DNA from: JANXXV01 sp038200305
GTDB taxonomy: Bacteria; Acidobacteriota; Terriglobia; Bryobacterales; Bryobacteraceae
Direction: 5' to 3'
Assembly: GCA_038200305.1 (NCBI GenBank)
Contig: JBBPYD010000196.1
Span: 1 to 41,400 of the forward strand
DNA length: 41,400 nucleotides
Part shown: positions 32,844 to 41,054 of the stretch, in pieces
Layout of the letters: each line of letters starts with the position of its first letter
Position numbering within the stretch: the stretch's first letter is position 1
Notes under the pieces: model-generated
Seen by the model: the letters and a program-made list of their open reading frames with translations, nothing else
What the model was told of the DNA's origin: nothing
Database searches by the model: none
Position numbers and translations under genes: made by a program

Positions 32844-33851
32844 ATGCCGCAGTTTCCTGCCCGCTTCCACATTGGACATGTGGAAATCTCGCCCGCGACC
32901 GTACTGGCCCCCATGGCGGGAGTGACAGATACGGTGTTCCGGCGCCTCATCCGAAATCAAGGCGGTTGCGGGCTGATCATGACGGAGTTTACCAGTTCGC
33001 ATGGTGTGGTGAAAGCGGCCAGAAAGCTGTCGCGATCCATGAAGTACCTGGAGTTCGATCCGGAAGAGCATCCGATTTCAGCGCAATTGTTCGGGTCGGA
33101 CTCGAGCGTGATGGCGGAGGCGGCGCGTGTCTGCCAGGACATCGGGTTCGATATTGTCGACATCAATTTCGGTTGTCCGGTGAACAAAGTGGTGAAGTGT
33201 AACGGAGGGTCGGGGCTGCTACGGGATCTGCCTCTGGTGGAAGAGATTCTGCGCACGGTGCGGAAGACCATTTCGATTCCGTTCACGTGCAAGTTCCGGG
33301 CCGGCTGGAACGACCGCGAACTGGTGGCGGTGAAGATGGCGCAGTTGGCCGAAGACTGCGGCTTGCAGGCGGTGGCGCTGCACCCCCGGACGCGCGAACA
33401 GGGCTATAGCGGGATATCGGACTGGACTCGCATCGCGGAAGTGAAAGCGGCGGTGAAAATACCGGTGATTGGCAATGGCGACATCAATACTCCGGCGGAT
33501 GCCGTTCGGATGATTGAAGAAACCAATTGCGACGCGGTAATGGTGGGCCGCGCGGCATCTTCGAACCCTTGGATCTTCCGGCAGATTGCGGAGTATCTGG
33601 AAACGGGCACGTTCTATCAGCCGACTGAGCACGACCGGTTTGAGCTGATGAAGAGATATTACAATATGCTCGCCGTGCGCGACGAACCAGACGCGGTGGG
33701 CAAAATGAAACAATTTGCCACCTACTTCACCCACGGAGTGCGGAATGGGTCGAAGCTTCGCGTAGATATTTACAGGCTAAAGGAAGCCGCCGAGATTCTG
33801 GATTGCGTGGATGCGTTTTTCAATCGCGAGCTGGAATCGATTCCAGCATGA
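32844..33851 (+). CDS. dusB: tRNA-dihydrouridine synthase
   Basis: A 335-residue FMN-dependent enzyme reducing a uridine in tRNA to dihydrouridine. The barrel has APMAGVTDTVFR for FMN binding, and catalytic Cys111 in DINFGCPVNKVVKCNGGSGLL, with Lys115. VALHPRTREQGYSG, IPVIGNGDINTP and VMVGRAASSNPW are conserved Dus segments. Length and C-terminal helices fit the DusB branch, so I give that symbol, with modest certainty. It overlaps rnhA (ATGA) and is divergent from the glycine-zipper gene. No Shine-Dalgarno is seen. Confidence 0.93.
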   Translation: MPQFPARFHIGHVEISPATVLAPMAGVTDTVFRRLIRNQGGCGLIMTEFTSSHGVVKAARKLSRSMKYLEFDPEEHPISAQLFGSDSSVMAEAARVCQDIGFDIVDINFGCPVNKVVKCNGGSGLLRDLPLVEEILRTVRKTISIPFTCKFRAGWNDRELVAVKMAQLAEDCGLQAVALHPRTREQGYSGISDWTRIAEVKAAVKIPVIGNGDINTPADAVRMIEETNCDAVMVGRAASSNPWIFRQIAEYLETGTFYQPTEHDRFELMKRYYNMLAVRDEPDAVGKMKQFATYFTHGVRNGSKLRVDIYRLKEAAEILDCVDAFFNRELESIPA

Positions 33852-34291
33852 AAAAAGTTCAGTTGATCACGGATGGGGCCTGTATCGGCAACCCTGGGCC
33901 AGGCGGGTGGGCGTGTGTGTTGCGCTTCGGCCAGCTCAAGAAGGAGCTGTGGGGATCGGAACCGCAGACGACGAACAACCGGATGGAATTGAATGCCGCA
34001 GTGCGGGGGCTGGAGGCGCTGAAGGAACCGTGCGAGGTGGAGATTGTGACCGATTCCGAGTATGTGAAAAACGGAATCACGAAGTGGATTCTGGGGTGGA
34101 AGCGGAACGGTTGGAAGAAGGCCGATAAGTCGCCGGTGCTGAATAAGGATTTGTGGCAGGAGTTGGACGCGGAGAACGCGAGGCATGTCACGAAATGGAC
34201 CTGGACGAAAGGTCATGCTTCCCATGCGGACAACAACCGGTGTGACGAATTGGCCACGGCGGCGGCGCGGAACCAGAGCTTTGGTTCTTAG
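33848..34291 (+). CDS. rnhA: Ribonuclease HI
   Basis: Degrades the RNA strand of RNA-DNA hybrids. At 147 residues it is close to the normal bacterial length. Catalytic carboxylates are Asp9 (LITDGAC), Glu47 (NNRMEL), Asp69 (TDSEYV) and Asp133 (RCDELA), with His123 in KGHASH. ATG 33848 overlaps the dus stop by ATGA; the longer frame is not needed. The stop abuts the stop of the convergent VCBS gene with no gap. Confidence 0.95.
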   Translation: MKKVQLITDGACIGNPGPGGWACVLRFGQLKKELWGSEPQTTNNRMELNAAVRGLEALKEPCEVEIVTDSEYVKNGITKWILGWKRNGWKKADKSPVLNKDLWQELDAENARHVTKWTWTKGHASHADNNRCDELATAAARNQSFGS

Positions 34292-35434
34292 TTAATCGGG
34301 CTTCGATTCGTTCCAGTAGATCTTGATGTTTCCGGTGGCGCGGCCTACGGCGACGATGTCCGGTTTACCATCGCCGTTCAGATCGGCAATGGTGAGGTCT
34401 TCGGTGGCCATGCCACCGGCGTCGATCATCGACTTGGTCCATTGCCCTGCGGAGGTGAGCTTGAAGAGGGCAACTCCGAAGGGTTTGGTGCGCCATCCGA
34501 CCGCCAGTTCATCGTTGCCATCACCATCGAAGTCGCCCCAGCCGATGGCGTGTCCGCCATTGAAATCACTGTCGATTACTTTTCGCTTCCATAATTCGCT
34601 TTTAGCTTTTGGTTCTTCGTAGAGCACCAGTGTGTTGCCGTGCCAGGGTTCGATGGTGGCTAAGTGGCGGGTAGAATTCACGTGTCCGAGTTTGATCTCG
34701 CCGGGTGCGCCATCGGCAATCTTGCGGCGCATCCATTTACCATCGGCGGTGCGTTTGAATGCGTGTACGCCTTCGGCGCTGGCCGTCCAGATCTCGCCAT
34801 CTTGAATGAGGAAGTTGTGGACAATGTGGAGGGAATCGTCAACCACTTCCATGGGCCACTCGGTTGTGGCGGGGTTCTGAGGCACGTGGAAAACCAGGAT
34901 CCTCGAGCCTTGCCCTTCTTCCCATTTCGGCGCCTTAGTACCGCGGCCTTGCAGGGGCATGACGATCAGCTCGGGTTTGCCGTCGCCATCGATATCGCCC
35001 CAACGGATGCGATGGGTGGTGGGCTCGTCGGCGATGGGCGTCATCTTCCAGGGTGCCGATGGATTATTGTTATCGCGGCCGATCCACTGAATGCTGCCGC
35101 CGTTGGCTGTGTTGGTGGGTTGCCAATCGGCGGCGAGGGCGAGATCGAGTTTCCCGTCGCCGTCAATATCGTTGGCCGCGATGGCGACGTTGTCTTTCTT
35201 TGTGACGCCGTCGAGGATGACGTGCTTCTGCCAGGTTGGATTTTCGTACCAGACGACCTGGGTGGGGTTGATGGCCACAATGTCCGGCTTTCCATCGCCG
35301 TTGATGTCGGCTGCGAGGACCGCATAGACGACGCCGAAGTCCTTTTGGATTTCCTGGGCGCGGAACTTAATGGCGGCGGCTGCCATGGAGCAGGAGAGCA
35401 CGGCGCCAACGGCGAACATTCGAAAGGGTCGCAT
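34292..35434 (-). CDS. Exported FG-GAP/VCBS-repeat protein
   Basis: A 380-residue protein with a signal peptide (about 1-21, CSMAAAA). It contains at least five FG-GAP/VCBS-type repeats with calcium-binding-like motifs: ADINGDGKPDIV, NDIDGDGKLDLAL, GDIDGDGKPELIV, GDFDGDGNDELAV and ADLNGDGKPDIVAV. These fold as blades of a beta-propeller, as in integrin alpha chains and various surface proteins. It may bind a ligand or carbohydrate outside the cell. The start is 26 bp from the divergent hydrolase start. Confidence 0.88.
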   Translation of the reverse strand: MRPFRMFAVGAVLSCSMAAAAIKFRAQEIQKDFGVVYAVLAADINGDGKPDIVAINPTQVVWYENPTWQKHVILDGVTKKDNVAIAANDIDGDGKLDLALAADWQPTNTANGGSIQWIGRDNNNPSAPWKMTPIADEPTTHRIRWGDIDGDGKPELIVMPLQGRGTKAPKWEEGQGSRILVFHVPQNPATTEWPMEVVDDSLHIVHNFLIQDGEIWTASAEGVHAFKRTADGKWMRRKIADGAPGEIKLGHVNSTRHLATIEPWHGNTLVLYEEPKAKSELWKRKVIDSDFNGGHAIGWGDFDGDGNDELAVGWRTKPFGVALFKLTSAGQWTKSMIDAGGMATEDLTIADLNGDGKPDIVAVGRATGNIKIYWNESKPD

Positions 35435-35446
35435 GGGAAGTGAAGC

Positions 35447-35453
35447 TATGATA
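35447..35453. promoter_or_regulatory. Possible bidirectional -10 element
   Basis: TATGATA reads as TATGAT on plus (35447-35452) and TATCAT on minus (35453-35448). On plus it ends 8 nt before GTG 35461; on minus 13 nt before ATG 35434. The gap is only 26 bp, so the -35 regions would lie inside the opposite genes. No good -35 was found. Confidence 0.4.
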
Positions 35454-35460
35454 CACCTTA

Positions 35461-37620
35461 GTGACCAGTCTTTCCGGCCTTAAGTTCTTCGCATTAGCGC
35501 TTTGGGTTTGCGGTGCTGCTCTTGGCGCGGGTACATTCGTCCGGTTCGATCCCTCCTCGCCTGCAGTGGGTCCGTTTCCAACAGATTTCCTGACGGTGGC
35601 CGATCGGAGCCAGAACACGGGGCGGCGCGTGAATCTGCCAATGCCGGATTGCGTGGTGCAGCCGTCGGCTTGCCAAGAATTGGCTTTGATCAATCAGTTG
35701 GATGGGTTCAACCTGCAGCCAAGGATTCGTGTGCGGTTTTCCGGTCCGATCGATACGGATACGCTACGCGCGGGGATTGGGCTTGCATGGCTGGATCGGG
35801 GGATGCAGCCATTGGGGCACATCACGCCGGTCAATCAGGTGATCTACGATCCAGCAACGAACACGGCGTATGCGAAGCCAGACGAGTTCTTCGATCAGCA
35901 CGCCAGGTACGCAGTGGTTGTGACGGACGCGGTCAAGGATCTTGCGGGAGATCCGGTACTTCGTGATCCGGCTTTTCAAAACTGTGCCGTTTCGGATCAG
36001 AGCGCTTACTGCCGCTCTCTGGCTCAGTTTGCGATCCACGGAGATCCGCATATTGTGGGTGCTTCGGTGTTCACCACGCTGAGCGTCACTGACTTTCTGG
36101 AGAAAGCCCGGGTTGCGCTACAGGATACGAATCTGGGAGTACAATTGGCGGGACCGCAGAGTGTTTTCGATATCGACAATATCGCGGACTTGACGGTGCA
36201 TTACCAGAAGACGCCGGACCCTTCGAGGCTGTCCGACTTCACTATTCCCCCATTTCTTCTGGCGGGCATTAAACGCCTGGCATTCGGCTCGTTTCAATCG
36301 CCGAGCTTTCTGAACGAGCAGTTCGTGATCCCGGCCACGCCGACTGGCGAGCCGATCGCGGTGCCCACAACCACAACGCAGATCTACTTTCACGCATTCC
36401 TGCCGAAGACTCCGAAACCGGCTGCGGGGTATCCGGTGGTGATTGTTGGGCACGGTTTTGGCGACGACAGCTTTGGGGTTTCGAGCGCGACGGCCGCAAC
36501 GCTGGCTCGCGCGGGATTAGCCAGTATCGCGATCAATATTTTCGGGCATGGTTTTGGGCCCGGCAGTAAGGTGACCATAACGGACAAGGCTGGGAACGCA
36601 AGAGACATACCGACCGGCGGCCGCGGGATTCCGCTGTCTCAGGGAGGCAGCTATGGGTCGTTTGACGGATGTATTTTGCCTAGCATTTTTGGGGCACGGG
36701 ACTGCCTGCGTCAGAGTGTCGTCGATCTGATGCAACTGGTGCGCGCGATCGGCGTTGGGATCGACCTGGACGGGGACACAACTGTCGACTTGGATCCGAA
36801 CAAAATCTTTTACATGGGACATTCGTTCGGAGCTATTTACGGGACGATGCTGACTGCGGTGGAGCCGGACATTCTGGCTGCTGCCCTGAACAGCGGCGGC
36901 GGCACCCTTGCGGATATCACCCGGACCAGCCAATCGTTTCACGCGCTCGGGATTTTCATACTGGGCGGCCGAAGCCCTTCGTTGCTGAATAAGGGTCTCG
37001 ATTTCGACGACGGTTCCGTTCTGCGGTATGGTCCGGTGCGGGTGGAGGATGTTCCAGGGGCGATCCCGATTCAGGAATTCTTTGAGACCGCCGAGTGGTA
37101 CGGAACGTCCGGCGATGGTGTGGCTTATGCACCGCACCTGACGTCGTCAACGCTGCCGTGTGTGCCGATCAAGCCGGTGCTGTTTCAATACGGCTCCGGC
37201 GATCCGACGGTGCCGAATCCGAGTGAGACAAATTTGGTCCGCGCGGCGAATCTGCGAGAGACGACCCGCTACCTGCGATACGATATGGCGCGCGCGGCAG
37301 CTCCGCAATTGCCTGCAAGCCCGCACTCGGCTATTGCGAATATGGGCTCGCCTGCAGAACTCACGTTAGCTTTGGCGATTCAGCGGCAGATTGCGGGGTT
37401 TCTGGCTTCCGGGGGCAGGTCGATTCCGGATGTGAACGATCTGGTTCGCCCGATGTTCGGTGTAAATCTTTTCGAGACGCCCGGCTTTTTGACGGAAGAC
37501 TACAATTACGGTTTAGGCGATGGCCGAGGGCGGAGTCTGATAAACCCAGGCGGCCGGTCCGATTGTGAGATCCTGTGCGATGGCGACCGTATTCCTTTTA
37601 CTCTGCTGCCTGGGAAGTGA
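35461..37620 (+). CDS. Secreted lipase-like alpha/beta hydrolase
   Basis: A 719-residue exported protein with a signal peptide (about 1-23, FFALALWVCGAALGA). The N-terminal part (about 60-165) includes RIRVRFSGPIDTDTLRAG, a Big-5-like Ig domain. The hydrolase part starts at about 325 (VVIVGHGFGDD as oxyanion region) and has nucleophile Ser455 in MGHSFGAIYG; the acid may be in YGSGDPTVPN and the His in ASPHSA. It resembles the bacterial virulence-factor lipase type found in Acidobacteria and Proteobacteria. The start is GTG 35461 with no Shine-Dalgarno and a -10-like box 8 nt away. Substrate unknown. Confidence 0.82.
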   Translation: MTSLSGLKFFALALWVCGAALGAGTFVRFDPSSPAVGPFPTDFLTVADRSQNTGRRVNLPMPDCVVQPSACQELALINQLDGFNLQPRIRVRFSGPIDTDTLRAGIGLAWLDRGMQPLGHITPVNQVIYDPATNTAYAKPDEFFDQHARYAVVVTDAVKDLAGDPVLRDPAFQNCAVSDQSAYCRSLAQFAIHGDPHIVGASVFTTLSVTDFLEKARVALQDTNLGVQLAGPQSVFDIDNIADLTVHYQKTPDPSRLSDFTIPPFLLAGIKRLAFGSFQSPSFLNEQFVIPATPTGEPIAVPTTTTQIYFHAFLPKTPKPAAGYPVVIVGHGFGDDSFGVSSATAATLARAGLASIAINIFGHGFGPGSKVTITDKAGNARDIPTGGRGIPLSQGGSYGSFDGCILPSIFGARDCLRQSVVDLMQLVRAIGVGIDLDGDTTVDLDPNKIFYMGHSFGAIYGTMLTAVEPDILAAALNSGGGTLADITRTSQSFHALGIFILGGRSPSLLNKGLDFDDGSVLRYGPVRVEDVPGAIPIQEFFETAEWYGTSGDGVAYAPHLTSSTLPCVPIKPVLFQYGSGDPTVPNPSETNLVRAANLRETTRYLRYDMARAAAPQLPASPHSAIANMGSPAELTLALAIQRQIAGFLASGGRSIPDVNDLVRPMFGVNLFETPGFLTEDYNYGLGDGRGRSLINPGGRSDCEILCDGDRIPFTLLPGK

Positions 37621-37626
37621 GTACAT

Positions 37627-38190
37627 TTGAGGCTCGCGATTTTTGGCGGTACTTTCGATCCCATTCATCGCGCGCATTTGACCGTGGCACGGGAGGCCGC
37701 GCATCAATTTCACTTGGATCGCGTGCTGTTTGTTCCGGCCGCGCATCCGCCTCATAAAGCGGACGGCGGAACGGCCTACCAGCACCGCTTGCGCATGGTG
37801 GAACTTGCCTGTGAAGGCGAGCCGCTGTTTGAGGCTTCCGATATCGAATCGGGTGCGGGGAAGAGCTATTCCATCGACACGATCGAGAAATTGACAAGCC
37901 GGCTTGCGCGCGGTGACCGGCTTTTCTTCATCATCGGAACCGACGCGTTCGCTGAAATCGCCACTTGGCATCGAACGGAGGCGGTGATCCAATCGGTCGA
38001 TTTCATCGTGGTCACACGGCCGGGGCACGCTTACATTTCGCCGCCCGGCGTACGGGTACACCGGCTGGATACACTTGCATTACCGGTGTCGTCGTCGGCA
38101 ATCCGGCGGGAACTTGCCGCCGGAAAAACGCCAGAAGAGCTGCCCGCCAAGGTCTTGGACTACATCCGGGCAAACCGGCTTTATATATAA
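37627..38190 (+). CDS. nadD: Nicotinate-nucleotide adenylyltransferase
   Basis: Joins nicotinate mononucleotide and ATP to give deamido-NAD in NAD synthesis. At 187 residues it has the expected size. The nucleotidyltransferase motif is GGTFDPIHRAH (7-17), with FVPAAHPPHK and the C-terminal SSSAIRREL motif. The start is TTG 37627, with GGGAAG upstream overlapping the end of the lipase gene, 6 bp away. The 3' end overlaps the convergent RidA gene by 10 bp. Confidence 0.95.
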   Translation: MRLAIFGGTFDPIHRAHLTVAREAAHQFHLDRVLFVPAAHPPHKADGGTAYQHRLRMVELACEGEPLFEASDIESGAGKSYSIDTIEKLTSRLARGDRLFFIIGTDAFAEIATWHRTEAVIQSVDFIVVTRPGHAYISPPGVRVHRLDTLALPVSSSAIRRELAAGKTPEELPAKVLDYIRANRLYI

Positions 38191-38624
38191 GCGATCACGT
38201 CGATTTCCACCAGCGAATTGCCCGGAATGCCGCCGGCTGCCGCGATGGTGGTCCGGACGGGCGGGTTCTCGCCAAAGCGGCCCAGGTAAACCTCGTTCAT
38301 TCCCTTGTAATCGTTCAGATCGTTCAGAAAGACGCTGCACTTCAAGACCTTGTCCATGGACGACCCGGCGTTCTCCAACTCCTGCTGAATCTCATCGAGC
38401 ACGATCTTCGTATGAGATTTGATATCACCGGGAACATGGGCACCTTTTCCGGCAATGAAGAGCAGATTGCCGAACGAGACTGCCGATGAGAACATCGGCG
38501 TTGTCTTAGGTTTCCCATTGCGGTAATGGATCTTTTTCGTGGGACCGCTTTGTGCCTGAGCGGCCGCGGCCGCGGCGGCTACGCCGACCGCTGCTTTGAG
38601 AAGAGTACGTCTGTTGTTAGTCAT
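38181..38624 (-). CDS. Exported RidA-family protein
   Basis: A 147-residue RidA/YjgF-type protein with an N-terminal Tat-like signal (NRRTLLKAAVGVAAAAAAAQA). The usual RidA function is hydrolysis of reactive enamine/imine intermediates. The key Arg124 (PPVRTTIAAAGGIPG) and Glu140 are kept. A periplasmic RidA is less common than the cytoplasmic form. TAATAT ends 7 nt before the ATG on minus, and there is no Shine-Dalgarno, suggesting leaderless expression. Confidence 0.9.
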   Translation of the reverse strand: MTNNRRTLLKAAVGVAAAAAAAQAQSGPTKKIHYRNGKPKTTPMFSSAVSFGNLLFIAGKGAHVPGDIKSHTKIVLDEIQQELENAGSSMDKVLKCSVFLNDLNDYKGMNEVYLGRFGENPPVRTTIAAAGGIPGNSLVEIDVIAYI

Positions 38625-38640
38625 ATGCTAGATATTAATT
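38625..38640. promoter_or_regulatory. 16-bp divergent promoter gap
   Basis: The RidA (minus) and DUF362 (plus) start codons are separated by 16 bp of AT-rich DNA. On minus TAATAT (38637-38632) ends 7 nt before ATG 38624. On plus the match is poor: TATGCT at 38624-38629 is the best hexamer. Both genes lack a Shine-Dalgarno. Confidence 0.4.
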
Positions 38641-39753
38641 ATGCAACGCCGTTTGTTTTTACAGTTATCGGCCACGGCTCCCGCCGCCTTGGCGAACGTG
38701 ATTGGCGATGTTCCGCAGTACAAGATCGTCAGCAAATATCGTCCGGAACCGCACAAGGGCTTTCCGGCCAATGTAGTTTCGGTGCATTCCGCGAAGTCGA
38801 TTGACGAGGCGACGGAGAAGCCGGATGCGCAGGTTGTCCAGCAAATGATTGCCCGCGGGATGACCGCTCTCACAGGTGAGAAGACGCCTGAAGCCGCCTG
38901 GAAGCGGTTCTTTACTCCCTCTGATGTGGTCGGCATCAAGGTAAATTGTTCCGGCGCTCCGAAAATTATGTCGAACCCGGTAGTGGTGGCGGACATTGTG
39001 AGGAACCTGCTGGCGACCGGCGTGAAGGCGGAGCAGATTCACATTTACGAACGCTTTCCCGATCAACTGGAATCTGTGAACTACGGAAAGTACCTGGACC
39101 AGAAGGTGCCCATTTACGCTGTTGAAAATTCACGCGGGTCGGTTCGCAATTATGATCCGAACACTTACGTGGAAGTGAATTTCTTCGGTGAAGAAGATAC
39201 GCGTTCCAATCTGATCAGGCTGGTAGCGGAGAAGTTTACGAAGATTATCAACGTTCCGAATATGAAAGATCACGGAGCCGCGGGCGTGACGGGATGCTTG
39301 AAGAATATCGCGTATGGGAACTTCAGCAACGTCGCGCGATCGCATTCTCATGAGAAGACGAACACGAAAACTTTCATCGGAACGCTGGCGTCCGTGGAGC
39401 CGCTGCGATCGCGAACGGTCTTGCACATCATGGACGGGTTGAAGGGCGTGTGGCATGGGGGCCCGTTCCTGCTGCGGCCGCAGTTCGCCTTTTTTCCGAA
39501 GAAGATGATGTTCGGAACGGATCCGGTGGCGATGGACCGGCTGTTACTCGACATCATCGAAGAAAAGCGCAAGAGCGAACATGCGAATTCGGTTTGGGAC
39601 CGCTCGCGAGCGCAACTGATTACCGATGGCCGGTCTGTGGACCCAACCAAAAACCACTACATTCGGGAGCCTGGGCACCTTGAGTACGCCGGGAGTTTGG
39701 GTTTGGGAGAGTACGATATCAAGAAGATTCGCCTGCAAGAGTTTGAACTGTGA
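38641..39753 (+). CDS. Tat-exported DUF362 protein
   Basis: A 370-residue protein with a Tat-type signal (RRLFLQLSATAPAALA). It has DUF362 features: VVGIKVNCSGAP, INVPNMKDHGAAGVTGCLKN and FGTDPVAMDRLLLDII. DUF362 proteins often sit near redox enzymes and some carry iron-sulfur clusters; this one lacks a ferredoxin CxxCxxC set. Role unknown. It overlaps the next gene by one base (TGATG). Confidence 0.88.
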   Translation: MQRRLFLQLSATAPAALANVIGDVPQYKIVSKYRPEPHKGFPANVVSVHSAKSIDEATEKPDAQVVQQMIARGMTALTGEKTPEAAWKRFFTPSDVVGIKVNCSGAPKIMSNPVVVADIVRNLLATGVKAEQIHIYERFPDQLESVNYGKYLDQKVPIYAVENSRGSVRNYDPNTYVEVNFFGEEDTRSNLIRLVAEKFTKIINVPNMKDHGAAGVTGCLKNIAYGNFSNVARSHSHEKTNTKTFIGTLASVEPLRSRTVLHIMDGLKGVWHGGPFLLRPQFAFFPKKMMFGTDPVAMDRLLLDIIEEKRKSEHANSVWDRSRAQLITDGRSVDPTKNHYIREPGHLEYAGSLGLGEYDIKKIRLQEFEL

Positions 39754-40544
39754 TGCTGCGCCTACTGCTGGCAACTATCCTACTGTTTAAGGGCGAGGAC
39801 CTGACGGGGGTTCTGAAGCTTCCGCCTCCCGGGGTCCACTATCGGGCGGATGTCGCGTCGGCCACGACTGCGCCGTGGGTGGACGCGAATGGCTGGCGCA
39901 TTCAGCGAGCACCGGGCAAGAAGGTGTTCTATCATGTACCGGCCGGGCAGGCGGCGCTTGCCATGGCGGAGGCGCATGCGTACGGAGCCGATGCGATGGT
40001 GAAGGTGGCTCCGGGCGATGAAGATGCGTATTCAAAAATGAAGACGTTTCTGGATCAGTTGGCGCCGGCGGGGCCGCAAATAGGGAATATTGCGGTGATG
40101 GACGACGGATCGCCGCAAGCTGGGGAGACGCTGAATCTGCTCCACCGCAAGAACCTGCTGTTTCGCATTGTGAGTGCGCCGGACCCGAACGCCGATCTGA
40201 ATATCAAGGTGGACAAGTCGATTCCCAACCCGCTGGAATTTGCGATGGACGTCCGCCAGAAGTTGACGGATGACAAGCGGTTGGTGCGGATCTATGGCAG
40301 TGAAGTGGTGCTGGCGAATTTGACCGGCGGCCCTGGAAACCCGCAGCTTCATTTAATCAATTACGGCAAGCGGCCGATCGAAGGCCTTCGCGTGCGCGTG
40401 CGGGGGCTGTATTCAGTACGGCACGTTGCGAGCTTTGGCGCTCCCGATGCGAAGCTGGAAGACGTTGCCAATCGGGATGGCGGGACGGAATTCAGTGTTC
40501 TGCAATTACCGGTTTACGCGGTGATCGATCTGCAAGGGCAGTAA
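39753..40544 (+). CDS. Exported protein of unknown function, coupled to DUF362 gene
   Basis: A 263-residue protein with a short hydrophobic N-terminus (MLRLLLATILLFKG). I do not recognise a family. The middle part reads like an alpha/beta fold (QAALAMAEAHAYGADAMVKV); the last about 80 residues are beta-rich (LHLINYGKRPIEGLRVRVRG), as in C-terminal domains of glycosidase-like proteins. ATG 39753 overlaps the DUF362 stop, so the two are probably functional partners. Its 3' end overlaps the DUF5615 gene antisense by 53 bp. Confidence 0.65.
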   Translation: MLRLLLATILLFKGEDLTGVLKLPPPGVHYRADVASATTAPWVDANGWRIQRAPGKKVFYHVPAGQAALAMAEAHAYGADAMVKVAPGDEDAYSKMKTFLDQLAPAGPQIGNIAVMDDGSPQAGETLNLLHRKNLLFRIVSAPDPNADLNIKVDKSIPNPLEFAMDVRQKLTDDKRLVRIYGSEVVLANLTGGPGNPQLHLINYGKRPIEGLRVRVRGLYSVRHVASFGAPDAKLEDVANRDGGTEFSVLQLPVYAVIDLQGQ

Positions 40545-40764
40545 CCGGCGCAACGCTCCCCGTGCGGGTCTTAGAATACAGAGTCACAAAATCACTATCT
40601 TTTGAAATCAGTACGAGGTCGTTCTCAGAACCATAGCCCCAGAAGCCCGAATTGGAACCGTCTCGAAGGCTGGCATCGGCTACCTGCAACGCCTCAGATC
40701 GGAGTTCCTCGGAGATGAAACGGGCCAATGCAGGAGGAAGTTGATTATCGGCAAGAAATCTCAC
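40492..40764 (-). CDS. DUF5615 PIN-like toxin, C-terminus truncated
   Basis: A 90-residue frame whose first about 65 residues match the DUF5615/Mut7-C PIN-like family (MRFLADNQLPPALARFI, GSENDLVLISKDSDFVTL), the predicted toxin partner of DUF433. The family is usually about 110-120 residues with a conserved C-terminal strand; here after KTRTGSVAPV the sequence is unrelated and lies antisense to the end of the upstream gene. It is probably inactive. ATG 40764 overlaps the DUF433 stop (ATGA). Confidence 0.7.
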   Translation of the reverse strand: MRFLADNQLPPALARFISEELRSEALQVADASLRDGSNSGFWGYGSENDLVLISKDSDFVTLYSKTRTGSVAPVTALADRSPRKPVIAEH

Positions 40765-40946
40765 GCAGACAGAAGGACTGAGTGATCGGTCTGAGGAGCG
40801 GCATACTCAATTGACGCAAAAATGTCTTCTCGTTCAAGGTAGGGATAGTCTTCTAGGATCTCTTCGACATTTGCTCCAGCGCCGAGCAAATCAAGAACAT
40901 CAGTTACACGCATCCTCATGCCACGAATACATGGGCGGCCCCGCAC
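40761..40946 (-). CDS. DUF433 antitoxin, N-terminus frameshifted
   Basis: A 61-residue frame with the DUF433 core GRPCIRGMRMRVTDVLDLLGAG and ILEDYPYLEREDI. DUF433 proteins are small antitoxin-like partners of DUF5615. The expected N-terminal segment is present upstream but in another frame (YRITVNDVQCG), broken by a 1-bp deletion near 40935-40943; the ATG region at about 40990 seems to need a second shift. GTG 40946 is only the start of the remaining frame. So the gene is probably a remnant unless these are sequencing errors. Confidence 0.6.
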   Translation of the reverse strand: MRGRPCIRGMRMRVTDVLDLLGAGANVEEILEDYPYLEREDIFASIEYAAPQTDHSVLLSA

Positions 40947-41054
40947 TGGACATCGTTTACCGTGATTCGATAAGGCGGCTCTGGGTCATGGTACTGATCT
41001 GAGAACTTGTCTGCGCTTTGGGCGCTATGATCTCTAATGTACCCGAAGGAGACT

